Positions 52,967 through 63,226 of a stretch of 64,000 nt of DNA are shown here, piece after piece (position 1 is the stretch's first letter; the number at the start of each line of letters is the position of its first letter). The notes beneath the pieces are model-generated. The model worked only from the letters and a program-made list of their open reading frames with translations, did not search any database and was not told where the DNA came from. The translations under genes were made by a program, and so were the position numbers. The DNA is from Verticiella alkaliphila (GTDB lineage: Bacteria; Pseudomonadota; Gammaproteobacteria; Burkholderiales; Burkholderiaceae_B), in assembly GCF_018904615.1 (NCBI RefSeq), contig NZ_JADCNH010000001.1, positions 186,001 through 250,000 on the forward strand, read 5' to 3'.

Positions 52967-53938
52967 ATGCTCCAACACCGCGAACTCGGCCAATCCGGCC
53001 TGAACGTTGCGCCTCTCGCATTTGGCGGCAACGTCTTCGGATGGACGGTGGACGAACCCACGACGTTCCGCCTGCTCGACGCCTTCGTCGACGCGGGCCT
53101 GAATCTAATCGATACCGCCGACGTGTATTCGCGCTGGGTGCCCGGCAATCAGGGTGGCGAATCCGAAACGCTGATCGGCAAGTGGCTGCGTCAGAGCGGC
53201 AAGCGCGACCGCATCGTGCTCGCCACCAAGGTCGGCAAGGACATGGGCGAGGGGCGCAAGGGGCTCGCGCCGGCCTATATCCAGCAGGCCGTCGAGGCCT
53301 CCTTGCGCCGGCTGCAAACTGACCACATTGATCTTTACCAATCGCATGACGACGACAGCGACGTGCCGCTCGCCGACACACTGGGTGCCTACGCGCGCCT
53401 CATCGAACAGGGCAAGGTGCGCGTGATCGGCGCCTCGAACTACGGGGCGCAACGTCTTGCGCAAGCCCTTCAGGAAAGCGCGCAGCATGGCTTGCCACGC
53501 TATGAGACTCTGCAACCGGAATACAACCTCGTCGCGCGCGCCGGCTACGAAGCCGAGCTCGAGCCCCTTGTGCGCGCCAATCATCTTGGCGTCATCACCT
53601 TCTTTCCGCTGGCGAGCGGCTTTCTCACTGGCAAGTACCGCAGCGAGGAAGACGCCGGCAAGAGTGTGCGCGGCAAGATGATCGTGCAGAAATACCTGAA
53701 CCCGCGCGGCCGGGCGATCCTGGCCGCACTGGACAGCGTGGCCGAGTCGCTGAACGCCACGCCGGCGCAGGTGGCGCTGGCATGGCAGATGTCGCGCCCA
53801 GGCATCTGCGCGCCGCTCGCGAGCGCAACGTCCATCGAACAACTGAACGAATTGATCGGTTCGACGCAGTTGCGCCTGGATGCCGATGCCATTGCCGCCC
53901 TGGATGCGGCCAGCGCGCCCGAGGCGCCAATGCAGTAG
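52967..53938 (+). CDS. Aldo/keto reductase
   Basis: 323 residues from the ATG at 52967 behind CAGGAG. The tetrad is visible: Asp and Tyr in NLIDTADVYSRW, Lys in LATKVGKDM and His in DLYQSHDDDSD. Also present are VRVIGASNYGAQRLAQALQE and PLASGFLTGKYRSEEDAG. It reduces aldehydes or ketones with NADPH; the substrate is unknown. Confidence 0.93.
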   Translation: MLQHRELGQSGLNVAPLAFGGNVFGWTVDEPTTFRLLDAFVDAGLNLIDTADVYSRWVPGNQGGESETLIGKWLRQSGKRDRIVLATKVGKDMGEGRKGLAPAYIQQAVEASLRRLQTDHIDLYQSHDDDSDVPLADTLGAYARLIEQGKVRVIGASNYGAQRLAQALQESAQHGLPRYETLQPEYNLVARAGYEAELEPLVRANHLGVITFFPLASGFLTGKYRSEEDAGKSVRGKMIVQKYLNPRGRAILAALDSVAESLNATPAQVALAWQMSRPGICAPLASATSIEQLNELIGSTQLRLDADAIAALDAASAPEAPMQ

Positions 53939-54013
53939 GCAGCTGGCAGCACACACGCGCAGCGCTGCCCTACCTTGCACACCGAGGCCGCAAATCGCGC
54001 GGCCTGGGCCCGC

Positions 54014-56500
54014 TTAGCGACTGTTGCGCTGCTTGCGGCTGGAGCCGCGCTTTTCCTGGCGCGCGTCCTTCGCCTGTCGCGTCGCCTTGCTGGCTGCCGC
54101 ACGCCGCGTCTTGGCCGTCGCACCCTTGGCTGCGGGGGTCGACACGCCCAGCTTGGGCCGCGCCGCGGGTGCGTCCGAGGACGGCCCTGCCGACTTGTCT
54201 GCCGAGCGCTTGAGGCTGGCGTAGCTCACGCCCTTTTCGAGTCGAAACTCGATGCGACGCGATTCCAGGTCGACCCGGGCGACCTGCACCTGCACCTTGT
54301 CGGTCAGGCGGTAACGCATGCCCGTGCGCTCACCGCGCAGCTCATGCAGGCTCTCGTTGAACTGGAAGTACTCCGTGCCCAGTTCGGAGATGTGCACCAT
54401 GCCTTCGACATACAGATCTTCGAGCGTGACGAAGATGCCGAATGCGGCCACGCCCGTGATGGTGCCGCTGAAGCTCTCGCCCACGCGCTCCTTCACGAAC
54501 CAGCACTTCAACCAGGCTTCGACGTCGCGCGACGCGTCGTCGGCACGCCGCTCGTTGCCGGAGCAGACCATGCCGAGCTTCTCCCAGGCGGCGATTTCGG
54601 CTTCGCGAGCCTCCTTGCCCTTGCCTCCCCCCTCGACCCCGTCCGGCACGTAGCGACGGCCATCGAGCAAGGCCTTGATCACGCGGTGCGTAAGCAGATC
54701 GGGATAGCGACGAATCGGCGAGGTGAAATGGGTATATGCCGGGTAGGCCAAGCCAAAGTGGCCGACGTTCTCGGGGCTGTAGACCGCCTGTTGCATGGAA
54801 CGCAACGCCATGGTCTGGATGAGGCTCGCATCCGGACGCCCGGCGATCTCGCGCATGAGGGCACCATAGTCGGCGGCAGCCGGCTTGTCACCGCCGCCCA
54901 GCGACAGCCCGAGCGTCTTCAGGAACTGACGCAGGTTCTGCAGGCGATCCGTGGTCGGGCCACCGTGCACGCGGTACAGACCCGGGTGCTTGCTGCGGGC
55001 GAGAAAGTCCGCGGCGCACGTGTTCGCCGCGAGCATGCACTCCTCGATGAGCTTGTGCGCGTCGTTGCGGGTGTGCGGCACGATGCGCTCGATGCGACCG
55101 AACTCGTTGCAGACAATCTTCGTCTCGACGGTGTCGAAATCGATGGCACCACGCGCCTGCCGCGCTTGGAACAGTAACTGGTACAGCAGGTGCAGATGCT
55201 CGACGTGCGGCATCAGCGCCTGGGGGAGTGGCGCCGGCGCGCCCGGCGTGGCGCGCCGGCCCAGGATGGCGGCGTCGTCCGTGCCCGCGAGCGCAGCCCA
55301 CACCTGATCATAGGTGGTGCGCGCATGCGAATGGATGACGGCGTTGTAGAACTGGTAGGCCGAGATCGTGCCCGCCTTGGCGCCCGAGGCCGGGATCACC
55401 ATGTCGCACACCAGCACCAGCCTGTCCACGGCGGGGTTGAGCGAACACAGCCCGTTGGACAGGGATTCCGGCAACATCGGGATCACCCGACGCGGGAAAT
55501 ACACGCTGGTGCTGCGCTCGATGGCGTCCACGTCCAGCGGCTCGCCCGGCTGCACGTAATGACTGACGTCGGCGATCGCCACCAAAAGGCGCCAGCCGGG
55601 ACGCTTGCGCGTGGCGGTACCGAGTTCGACCGGCTCGCAATAGACCGCGTCATCGAAGTCGCGCGCGTCGGCACCGTCGATGGTGATGAACGGCACGTCG
55701 CGAAGGTCGATGCGTCCAGTCAGATCGCGTTTGCGGACCGCGTCCGGCAGCTTGTCGGCTGCGCGCTGGGCGGCCTCGGAAAATTCGTGCGGCACGTCGA
55801 ACTTGCGCACGGCGATCTCGATCTCCATGCCGGGATCGTCGATCTCGCCCAGGATCTCGATCACCTTGCCCTGCGGCTGCGTATGCCGCGTCGGCTGGGC
55901 GATGATCTGCACCGTGACGACCTGCCCGTGCGCCGCACCGTTCACGTCAGCGGGCGCGACCAGCACGTCGTGCTTGATGCGCTGGTCTTCCGGAACGACG
56001 AGATCCAGCCCCCGCTCGTGCAGGAAGCGGCCCACGAGGCGGTTCGTGCGGCGCTCGATGACTTCGACGATCTGCCCGTCCGGCTTGCCCCGGTGCTCAC
56101 CCACTTGGCGCGCGAGCACGCGATCCCCGTGCAGGACTTTGAGCATCTCGCGCTGCGAAAGAAAGAGATCCTGGCCGCCGTCATCACGAATCAGGAACCC
56201 GAAGCCATCCCGGTGACCCTGTACCCGTCCGGCGATGAAATCCAGCTTGGATGCGAGCAACAACACGCCCTTGCGATTCGGCATCAACTGCCCGTCGCGC
56301 TCCATCGCCGTCAAGCGCCGCTCGAAGCCAACCCACGTCGATTCGCGCGAGACACTCAGCCGCTCGGCGAGCTCGTCCACGGACAGGGGCGCATCGGCGT
56401 CGCGCAACGCCTGCAGAATCGCCTCGCGCGACGGGACGTCGGGATCGAAATCCACCGGTGTGGAGGGGACGGGATGTTTTTTATCGCTTCGGTTTGCCAA
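54014..56500 (-). CDS. rnr: Ribonuclease R
   Basis: 828 residues. Order: winged-helix region (about 20-90, ILQALRDADAPLSVDELAER), two OB cold-shock domains, the RNB catalytic domain with IDGADARDFDDAVYCEP carrying the metal-binding Asp residues, an S1 domain starting at FSGTITGVAAFGIFVTLEDL, and a basic Lys/Arg-rich tail of about 80 residues. It degrades structured RNA 3' to 5'. It is convergent with the aldo/keto reductase gene and divergent from the tRNA-Leu pair. Confidence 0.97.
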   Translation of the reverse strand: MANRSDKKHPVPSTPVDFDPDVPSREAILQALRDADAPLSVDELAERLSVSRESTWVGFERRLTAMERDGQLMPNRKGVLLLASKLDFIAGRVQGHRDGFGFLIRDDGGQDLFLSQREMLKVLHGDRVLARQVGEHRGKPDGQIVEVIERRTNRLVGRFLHERGLDLVVPEDQRIKHDVLVAPADVNGAAHGQVVTVQIIAQPTRHTQPQGKVIEILGEIDDPGMEIEIAVRKFDVPHEFSEAAQRAADKLPDAVRKRDLTGRIDLRDVPFITIDGADARDFDDAVYCEPVELGTATRKRPGWRLLVAIADVSHYVQPGEPLDVDAIERSTSVYFPRRVIPMLPESLSNGLCSLNPAVDRLVLVCDMVIPASGAKAGTISAYQFYNAVIHSHARTTYDQVWAALAGTDDAAILGRRATPGAPAPLPQALMPHVEHLHLLYQLLFQARQARGAIDFDTVETKIVCNEFGRIERIVPHTRNDAHKLIEECMLAANTCAADFLARSKHPGLYRVHGGPTTDRLQNLRQFLKTLGLSLGGGDKPAAADYGALMREIAGRPDASLIQTMALRSMQQAVYSPENVGHFGLAYPAYTHFTSPIRRYPDLLTHRVIKALLDGRRYVPDGVEGGGKGKEAREAEIAAWEKLGMVCSGNERRADDASRDVEAWLKCWFVKERVGESFSGTITGVAAFGIFVTLEDLYVEGMVHISELGTEYFQFNESLHELRGERTGMRYRLTDKVQVQVARVDLESRRIEFRLEKGVSYASLKRSADKSAGPSSDAPAARPKLGVSTPAAKGATAKTRRAAASKATRQAKDARQEKRGSSRKQRNSR

Positions 56501-56600
56501 AGTTTGAATTTCTCTTTAGAATGCCGCGCTTTGCTGCTCGACGCGAAGGTGAGTTCCCAAGCGCATGAGCAAACAAGCAAAGCCGTATTTTGCAGCACAC

Positions 56601-56630
56601 TTGCCAAATCGGAAAGTTTTCTGTTAAAGT
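56601..56630 (+). promoter_or_regulatory. Putative promoter of the first tRNA-Leu
   Basis: TTGCCA (56601-56606), 18-base spacer and TAAAGT (56625-56630), about 49 bases before the first tRNA-Leu. The -10 match is only moderate. Confidence 0.35.
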
Positions 56631-56678
56631 ACGTTTCTTTACGGCGACCAACGCTTAAAAGCATTGGACACCGGTAGG

Positions 56679-56763
<85 letters not shown>

Positions 56764-56794
56764 CGAATTCACAGACTCCGGTCTGATTGCTGAA

Positions 56795-56818
56795 AAGCCC
56801 GCGCAAGCGGGCTTTTTT
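56795..56818 (+). terminator. Terminator of tRNA-Leu copy 1
   Basis: 8-bp stem AAGCCCGC / GCGGGCTT with loop GCAA and a T run, 31 bases after the tRNA. Confidence 0.9.
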
Positions 56819-56937
56819 GCATTCTGCGCCGAGTGGGTTGCAGATGTGTGTCGCATGCCCATGTCTTTTTCGCACCTTGCCGAATGGCGAACCGCGCCGT
56901 ACGCGCCGCGAATCCCACACACGTTAAAAATTATGTG

Positions 56938-56943
56938 TATAAT
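56938..56943 (+). promoter_or_regulatory. -10 box of tRNA-Leu copy 2
   Basis: A perfect TATAAT within AT-rich sequence, 33 bases before the second tRNA-Leu. No clear -35 hexamer is present. Confidence 0.5.
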
Positions 56944-56975
56944 GCGCAGCTTCTGACGCAGCTTGCTGCGCCAGT

Positions 56976-57060
<85 letters not shown>

Positions 57061-57091
57061 AGAATTGACAGACTTCGGTCTGATTGCTGAG

Positions 57092-57115
57092 AAGCCCGCG
57101 CAAGCGGGCTTTTTT
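57092..57115 (+). terminator. Terminator of tRNA-Leu copy 2
   Basis: The same AAGCCCGC / GCGGGCTT hairpin and T run as behind copy 1, at the same distance from the tRNA. Confidence 0.9.
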
Positions 57116-57274
57116 GCGTTCATCATGTGCGGCGCTGCTCAAGTCGCCGCCAAACTGGCCGTTATAGGCGTGCGACGCGCCGTTGCGCGCCGCCAAACGT
57201 GCCTCGCCGGCGTCTGCAGCGGGGACAGCAGATCTTCTCTGCTGATCGGCCTTCCCTACTCTATCTACCCAATC

Positions 57275-58918
57275 ATGAAACTGAACAACCTATCCATGGC
57301 GGCCAAGCTGTGGACGCTCGTCATCGCGCTGCTCGTCTCCCTGGGCGTGCTCGCGATCGGCCTGATCCTGCACGTCGTGTCGGTGGGTGACGCTGCGGCC
57401 GCGCGCCTGCGTGCGGCCGAGGAACGCATCATGGTGGCCATGCAGTGGAGCAGCCTCACCGAGCTGGGCGTGGATCGCGCCATCGTGAGCGTCGCCGTCG
57501 CAGACGAGGCGCTCAGCCAGCGGCTGGAGGCCGACCGGCAGGTGGCCAGCGCCAAGATCAGCGAACTCCAAAAGGTGATCCAGGCCATGCCGGTGGGCGA
57601 GCGCGAGCGCGCCCAGCTCGATCGGATTGTCGAGAGTCGCAAGGCGCTGCTGGAATCGATCGGACGTGCGCAAGCCCTGCGCAAAGCGGGGGACGCCACC
57701 GGCGTGGCGCGGCACGTGGAGAGCTCGTTGCGCCCGGCCGGCACCGCCTACCTCGCCTCGCTCGATGGCTTCGTTCAACTGCAACGCGTCTCCCGCGACG
57801 AGACCATTGCGGAAGCCGCCGCCGATCAGGCACGCACGCTCGCCACCGGCGCGGCGTTGGCCGCCGTACTGGCCTTGCTGGCCTTCGGCGCGGCCGGACT
57901 CATGGTGCGCTCCATCACCCGTCCGTTGCGCCAGGCTGTCGACGTTGCCCAGACCATCGCCCAGGGCGATCTGACAGTGAACGTCCAGGACACCCGCAAG
58001 GATGAACTCGGCGTGCTGCTGCGCGCGCTCTCGCAGATGGCGGGTCAGTTGCGCCACGTCGTGCGCGACGTGCGCCACGGCGTCGCCTCGGTGTCCTCCG
58101 CATCCGCGCAGATCTCGGCGGGCAACCAACACTTGTCCTCGCGCACCGAAGAGACGGCGGCCAATCTGGAGGAGACCGCCGCGAGCATGGAGGAGCTCAC
58201 CGCCACGGTCACGCAGTCTGCCGAGACGGCCCGCCAGGCCAACCAACTCGCCGCCACGGCTGCGCAGGCCGCGGCGCGCGGCGGCGAGGTGGTGGGCAGC
58301 GTCGTGACGAGCATGCGGCAGATCACCGAGAGCAGCGGGCGGATCAGCGACATCATCGGCGTGATCGACAGCATCGCCTTCCAGACTAACATCCTCGCCT
58401 TGAATGCCGCGGTCGAAGCCGCCCGCGCCGGCGAACAGGGGCGTGGGTTCGCGGTCGTCGCGAGCGAAGTGCGTTCGCTCGCACAGCGCAGCGCCGAGGC
58501 TGCCAAGGAGATCAAGCAGCTCATCGGCGCTTCCTCGCAGAGCGTGGCGGTGGGCTCCGAGCAGGTGGAAGAAGCCGGGCGCAGCATGGATGACATCGTG
58601 GCGAGCGTGCGCCGCGTGTCCGATCTCATCGGCGAGATCAGTGCCGCGTCGGGCGAGCAGCGTGACGGCATCGGTCAGGTGAATCTGGCCGTGACCAACC
58701 TGGACCAGATGACGCAACAGAATGCTGCGCTGGTGGAAGCCTCCAACGCGGCGGCAGCGGCCCTGCATGGCGAAGCGCGCCAGCTGGAAGCGGCTGTCGC
58801 GGTGTTCCGCGTGGATGAGGATCGCGGCGGGGCGCCTGCTCGCCGGCCCATGACGAACGTCGATGCTGAAGCGCATCTGGCAGGCAGCCTCCCTCGCCTG
58901 TCGGGGGCCGGCGCCTGA
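57275..58918 (+). CDS. Methyl-accepting chemotaxis protein
   Basis: 547 residues from the ATG at 57275. The first membrane segment is [20 protein letters not shown], followed by a periplasmic helical domain of about 165 residues, a second segment [18 protein letters not shown] and a HAMP domain ([20 protein letters not shown]). The signalling hairpin tip is [20 protein letters not shown], then [20 protein letters not shown]. The periplasmic domain looks like a four-helix bundle (Tar/HBM type); the ligand is unknown. No che genes are nearby. Confidence 0.94.
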   Translation: MKLNNLSMAAKLWTLVIALLVSLGVLAIGLILHVVSVGDAAAARLRAAEERIMVAMQWSSLTELGVDRAIVSVAVADEALSQRLEADRQVASAKISELQKVIQAMPVGERERAQLDRIVESRKALLESIGRAQALRKAGDATGVARHVESSLRPAGTAYLASLDGFVQLQRVSRDETIAEAAADQARTLATGAALAAVLALLAFGAAGLMVRSITRPLRQAVDVAQTIAQGDLTVNVQDTRKDELGVLLRALSQMAGQLRHVVRDVRHGVASVSSASAQISAGNQHLSSRTEETAANLEETAASMEELTATVTQSAETARQANQLAATAAQAAARGGEVVGSVVTSMRQITESSGRISDIIGVIDSIAFQTNILALNAAVEAARAGEQGRGFAVVASEVRSLAQRSAEAAKEIKQLIGASSQSVAVGSEQVEEAGRSMDDIVASVRRVSDLIGEISAASGEQRDGIGQVNLAVTNLDQMTQQNAALVEASNAAAAALHGEARQLEAAVAVFRVDEDRGGAPARRPMTNVDAEAHLAGSLPRLSGAGA

Positions 58919-58941
58919 GTTCACGCCATTCGACGGATGAG

Positions 58942-58967
58942 AAAAAGCCCGCTCACGCGGGCTTTTT
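58942..58967. terminator. Bidirectional terminator after the chemotaxis receptor
   Basis: 11-bp stem AAAAAGCCCGC / GCGGGCTTTTT with loop TCAC, 24 bases after the stop. It has U tracts in both directions. Confidence 0.88.
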
Positions 58968-59182
58968 CATGGCTGCCCATCGAAGGCCCCGGTGCACGCG
59001 CTTGAAGACTTTGCGGGCACATTCGCGCGGAAACCCCGAGCCGCACACGGGTACCCCGGATCCGCGTGCTAGGGTGGAGGTCTTGCTTTGCTGACCCTTA
59101 CGATCATGCATCTGCCACGCCTGCCCCTGTCCCGGATCTGCGCATCCCGCCGTGGCGCCGTCGACGCTCGGCGGGCGCGGCG

Positions 59183-59551
59183 ATGAGCGCGCGCGTGCGC
59201 TTTCGCGTGCGGCTGTACCGTGGCGACGACATTGCCATCGGCCCCGGCAAGATCGCGCTGCTCCAAGCCATTGCTGAGACGGGCTCGCTATCGGCCGCAG
59301 CTCGCGAACTCGGAATGTCGTACCGGCGGGCCTGGCAGCTCGTGGATGCGATGAACCAGGCTTTGCGCGGGCCGGCGGTGGAGAGTGCCACCGGCGGCGC
59401 TCAGGGCGGTGGCTCGCGCCTGACACCGCTGGGCGAGCAGGTGCTTGCGCACTACCAGGCGATCGAAGCGGCGGCGGCCGAGGCCGCCGCAGGACCCATC
59501 GCCGCCCTCGCCGCGCTGCTCGCACCGGACGACGCCGACGCTGGCGGTTGA
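59183..59551 (+). CDS. ModE-type winged-helix regulator (DNA-binding domain only)
   Basis: 122 residues from the ATG at 59183. After RLYRGDDIAIGPGKIALLQA comes the helix-turn-helix AETGSLSAAARELGMSYRRA and WQLVDAMNQ, the ModE N-terminal pattern. Molybdate-binding TOBE domains are absent, so this belongs to the short ModE-N family. The 3' end overlaps the convergent DUF1176 gene by 100 bases, and no molybdenum genes are nearby. The target and effector are unknown. Confidence 0.85.
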   Translation: MSARVRFRVRLYRGDDIAIGPGKIALLQAIAETGSLSAAARELGMSYRRAWQLVDAMNQALRGPAVESATGGAQGGGSRLTPLGEQVLAHYQAIEAAAAEAAAGPIAALAALLAPDDADAGG

Positions 59552-60654
59552 GTCAACGAGCGATACCACGCGGGCCAGGCGTACGGCAGCCCGGTACAGG
59601 TCTGCTGCTCCAGGTAGGTGGCCAGGGCAAACCCCTGGCCGTCGAAGCGCCATTGCCCGAAGTAGCCGCAATCGGCCAGGCCGCTGCCTTTGTGAGCGAC
59701 GGTGAGCGTGCCCGTGTCAGGGTCGAACCACGCGGAGGTCAAGAGCGGACCATCCGTGACGGCGCCGCTGCCGGCAGGCGCCGGCAACACGAGGCCAAGG
59801 GCACGCTCAGGCTGGGTGCGCGGCACGATGAAGCCAAGAAAACGACGCTGCGTGGTCGTTTGTTGGCATTCCAGCAACACCAGGGCCACGTCGGCATCCA
59901 GCGCGTGGGCGCTATCACGCGGACCCTGCAGCGGCTGTTCGCAGCGATCAGCCAGCACCTGGGCGTGCGTTTTTCGTACCGCCGATGCCAGCATGGCGGG
60001 CGCCGGCGCGGCGGCGATCGGATAGGCCGGGACGACAGGCAAGGCTGCGGGTGCGTGCACGCGTGACTCGCGTAGCGGGCCGGTGCGTACCAGGGCGCCG
60101 GGGGTATCCAGGCGCCCCTGCGCCTCGTCCATCGCCTGCAAGGCCGCGGTGAGGCCCATCAGCGAGACGATCGGATCGTCCGCGGTGTCGCCCAGGTCCA
60201 GCTGACGTGCATCGCGCAGCTCCGCCACCGCGCGGCGCGCTGCCTCGCCCGTCAGGGTCAGATCGCTGTGGTGATTGTCGTCCGCCCCCGCCTCCCAGGG
60301 CAGCGTCTGCAGCACCGTGGGGCTGTCGTCGATCCGCAGAAGGTCGGCGTCGAGCGCCCCCATGGCTTCGACCCGCAGGGTGACGGGCGTCTGCGGCCCC
60401 GCCTCGCGCATGATCCGCACCGCGTGCTGGGCGTCCTCCACCATCGCACTGACTTCACACCGCAGGGCGTTGTCGCACACGAGCAGCCAGTCGCGGTATT
60501 GCCGATAGACAGGCGCGGCGCCCACCAGGGCCGGCGGCAAGGCCATCGATGCCACCGTGCCTGCCTCGCCAGCCGAGACCGACGTCACGCCGATCGTGCC
60601 GACAACGATCCACGCTCCCATTCCGATGGACCTGAATCCGCCGCGCCGCTGCAT
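59452..60654 (-). CDS. DUF1176-domain protein, exported
   Basis: About 400 residues from the ATG at 60654, preceded by GGAGGAAGACGG. A signal-like hydrophobic segment (GAWIVVGTIGVTSVSAGEAG) suggests export. The DUF1176 core shows PVYRQYRDWLLVCDNALRCE near its N-terminus and SAWFDPDTGTLTVAHKGSGL, then GLADCGYFGQWRFDGQGFAL. The last 30 residues are Ala/Ser-rich and lie antisense to the ModE gene. The function is unknown. Confidence 0.82.
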   Translation of the reverse strand: MQRRGGFRSIGMGAWIVVGTIGVTSVSAGEAGTVASMALPPALVGAAPVYRQYRDWLLVCDNALRCEVSAMVEDAQHAVRIMREAGPQTPVTLRVEAMGALDADLLRIDDSPTVLQTLPWEAGADDNHHSDLTLTGEAARRAVAELRDARQLDLGDTADDPIVSLMGLTAALQAMDEAQGRLDTPGALVRTGPLRESRVHAPAALPVVPAYPIAAAPAPAMLASAVRKTHAQVLADRCEQPLQGPRDSAHALDADVALVLLECQQTTTQRRFLGFIVPRTQPERALGLVLPAPAGSGAVTDGPLLTSAWFDPDTGTLTVAHKGSGLADCGYFGQWRFDGQGFALATYLEQQTCTGLPYAWPAWYRSLTQPPASASSGASSAARAAMGPAAASAAAASIAW

Positions 60655-60812
60655 TCCGTCTTCCTCCATGCTGGACGCGGGGATTATCCTGCACCCGAGG
60701 TCGGCGCGCGTCACAGAGCGTTTCCACGGCCTGCCAGACACGGGATTCGATGGCACACTGGCGGACGGGCTGCCATCCCGACAGCCACTGCCCGCCTCTC
60801 CTGGATGAGTCC

Positions 60813-61517
60813 ATGAACGCGCTCGCCTCGTTTCCCGTTACCCAGCAATGGCCGCCCACGCACCCCGACCGTCTCCAGCTGTACTCACTACCCACGCCCA
60901 ATGGCGTGAAAGTGTCGATCCTGCTGGAGGAGACCGGGTTGCCGTACGAAGTGCACCGCGTGAGCTTCGACGACAACCAGCAGCATCTGCCGGCCTTTCT
61001 ATCGGTGAGCCCGAACAACAAGATTCCGGCCATCCTCGATCCGGACGGCCCCGGGGGCAAGCCGCTTGCCCTCTTCGAGTCAGGCGCGATCCTGGTCTAC
61101 CTGGCCAGCAAGACCGGCCAGTTCCTGCCCGAGGACGTCGCACAGCGCTACGAGACGCTGCAGTGGCTCATGTTCCAGATGGGGGGCGTGGGGCCGATGT
61201 TCGGCCAGCTGGGCTTCTTCACCAAGTTCGCCGGCAAGGAATACGAGGACAAGCGCCCACGTGACCGCTATGTCGCGGAAGCGCGGCGCCTACTGGGCGT
61301 GCTCGACAAGCAGCTGGATGGGCGTGCCTGGCTGGTGGCCGATACCTACACCATCGCCGACATCGCGGTCTTCCCGTGGGTGCGCAATCTCATCGGCTTC
61401 TACGAGGCGGGCGAGCTCGTGGGCTTCGACGATTTCGGCAACGTCAAACGCGTGCTGGAGACCTTCATCGCCCGCCCGGCAGTCACGCGCGGCCTGAACA
61501 TCCCGCCGCGCGGCTGA
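60813..61517 (+). CDS. Glutathione S-transferase, YfcG-like
   Basis: 234 residues from the ATG at 60813. The N-terminal thioredoxin fold has YSLPTPNGVKVSILLEETGL, the SVSPNNKIPAILDPDG cis-Pro loop and ESGAILVYLASKTGQFLPED for glutathione binding. The C-terminal helical domain has FGQLGFFTKFAGKEYEDKRP. This pattern matches YfcG/Ure2p-like disulfide-bond reductases. Confidence 0.92.
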   Translation: MNALASFPVTQQWPPTHPDRLQLYSLPTPNGVKVSILLEETGLPYEVHRVSFDDNQQHLPAFLSVSPNNKIPAILDPDGPGGKPLALFESGAILVYLASKTGQFLPEDVAQRYETLQWLMFQMGGVGPMFGQLGFFTKFAGKEYEDKRPRDRYVAEARRLLGVLDKQLDGRAWLVADTYTIADIAVFPWVRNLIGFYEAGELVGFDDFGNVKRVLETFIARPAVTRGLNIPPRG

Positions 61518-61523
61518 TCGCTC

Positions 61524-62364
61524 TCACGGCGTCGGGCCAGTCGCCACCGGTCGGCTGTCATCGCTGCACCAGGCGCTCCACGAGCCCGGATACAGCGCAG
61601 CGCCACCCAAGCCGGCCACTTCCAGCGCCAGCAGGTTGTGGCAGGCCGTCACGCCGGAGCCGCACTGCGCGATCACCTCGCGTGGTGGCTTGCCCTGCAG
61701 GACGGCCGCCCACTCCGCGCGCAGGCTGTCAGCGGGCTTGAAGTGCCCATTGGCCGCGAGGTTGTCGGCAAAGGGGCGATTGATCGCTCCGGGAATGTGC
61801 CCACCTTTGGGATCCAGCGTCTCGCCGATGCCGGCGTAACGTCCCGCGGCCCGGGCATCGACGACCTGTTGCCGGCCCGTGGCGAGATTGCCCACGACAT
61901 CCTGAGTCGTCACCGTGCGCACCCGGCTTTCCCCCACGGGACGTCGTCGGCGCGGGTGCGGGCAGATCGGTGCTCACCGGCAGTCCCGCCTGCACCCACG
62001 CCTGCCAGCCCCCATCGAGGACAGCCACTGCCTCGTGCCCGAGCCAGCGCAGCAGCCACCACAGGCGAGCCGCCATCGCCCCGCCTGACGCGTCGTAGAC
62101 GACGACCTGGTCCTGCGGCCCGATACCTTGCGCGCCCAGCCAGTCCGCCAGCGCCTGCCGATCCGGCAAGGGGTGTCGACCGTTGCGACCATCCTTGGCG
62201 CCCGACATCACCGAGTCGAGGTGCGCATGCACGGCGCCCGGGATGTGGCCCTGGTCGTATTGGGCGCGCCCCGCGTTCGGATCGGTCAGGTCATGGCGGC
62301 AGTCGACGACGCGCCACCCTGGCGCGGCAGCCAGTTCCTCGACGCGCACGAGCGTGGTCTTCAC
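61524..62364 (-). CDS. Sulfurtransferase, two rhodanese domains; frame interrupted by one extra base
   Basis: A GTG at 62364 with GGGAG upstream starts the first rhodanese domain (RVVDCRHDLTDPNAGRAQYD, then QGHIPGAVHAHLD). After about residue 145 the read frame fails at a C run (61931-61935 on the plus strand). Removing one base joins it to the second domain with DARAAGRYAGIGETLDPKGG and the active-site loop AQCGSGVTACHNLLAL. The repaired protein is 279 residues, the length of SseA-type 3-mercaptopyruvate or thiosulfate sulfurtransferases. The CGSGVT loop with catalytic Cys supports 3-mercaptopyruvate. Confidence 0.9.
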
Positions 62365-62575
62365 AGTGAATCTCCCAAGAGCGGTCCCGCGATGCCGGGA
62401 CGTCACAGCAGATCTTCCCATGTCCTGGCCGGCGAGGCCAAGCGGGTGCCGGCCTGCGCGTCGCCGATCGCCTTGCGTGGGCACGCCGCGTCACGTGACG
62501 GCCGGCCTCACCCTGGCATCACCCGCCAACGCGCTATGCTGCGTGCTGGCGGCCTCTCTGCTGCCGGCCTGACCC

Positions 62576-63223
62576 ATGAGCTTCGACCTCTTTGCCAATC
62601 ACAACGCGGGTGAGCGCGAGGCCATCGGCCCCGCCGCCGTCGTGCTGCGCGGCTTCGCCCTGACGGGCGTGGCGGACGTGCTCGCGGCCATCGACACCGT
62701 GGTGCGCTGCGCCCCACCGCGTCACATGATCACGCCGGGCGGTCACGCCATGTCGGCTGCCCTCACCAACTGCGGCCCGCTCGGATGGGCGTCGGACCGC
62801 CGCGGCTATCGGTACACCGGCATCGATCCGCAAAGCGGCCTGCCGTGGCCGCCGATGCCGCCGGCGCTGACGGCGCTCGCTGCCAGCGCCGCCGAGGCGG
62901 CGGGCTTTCCCCACTTCGCGCCGGATGCCTGCCTCGTCAATCATTACGCCCCCGGCACCCGCATGGGCCTGCATCAGGATCGCGACGAGCAGGATCTCGA
63001 TGCCCCCATCGTGTCCGTCTCGCTCGGCATGACCGCGACCTTTCTCTTTGGTGGGCTGCGCCGCACGGACCCGTCGGTGCGCATACGGCTCGAGCACGGC
63101 GACGTGGTCGTCTGGGGCGGTCCTGACCGGTTGCGCTTTCACGGGGTGGCCCCAGTGCGCGGCCACGCCCACCCGCTGGTCGGCGAGCGCCGCATCAACC
63201 TCACGTTTCGCAAGGCCGGCTGA
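62576..63223 (+). CDS. alkB: Alpha-ketoglutarate-dependent DNA repair dioxygenase AlkB
   Basis: 215 residues. The iron ligands are visible: HxD in GLHQDRDEQD and the distal His in RLRFHGVAPV. The 2-oxoglutarate-binding Arg lies in RRINLTFRKAG. The NHYAPGTRMG motif and RGYRYTGIDPQSGLPWPPMP are typical of bacterial AlkB. It removes alkyl groups from 1-meA and 3-meC in DNA and RNA. Confidence 0.95.
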   Translation: MSFDLFANHNAGEREAIGPAAVVLRGFALTGVADVLAAIDTVVRCAPPRHMITPGGHAMSAALTNCGPLGWASDRRGYRYTGIDPQSGLPWPPMPPALTALAASAAEAAGFPHFAPDACLVNHYAPGTRMGLHQDRDEQDLDAPIVSVSLGMTATFLFGGLRRTDPSVRIRLEHGDVVVWGGPDRLRFHGVAPVRGHAHPLVGERRINLTFRKAG

Positions 63224-63226
63224 GCG

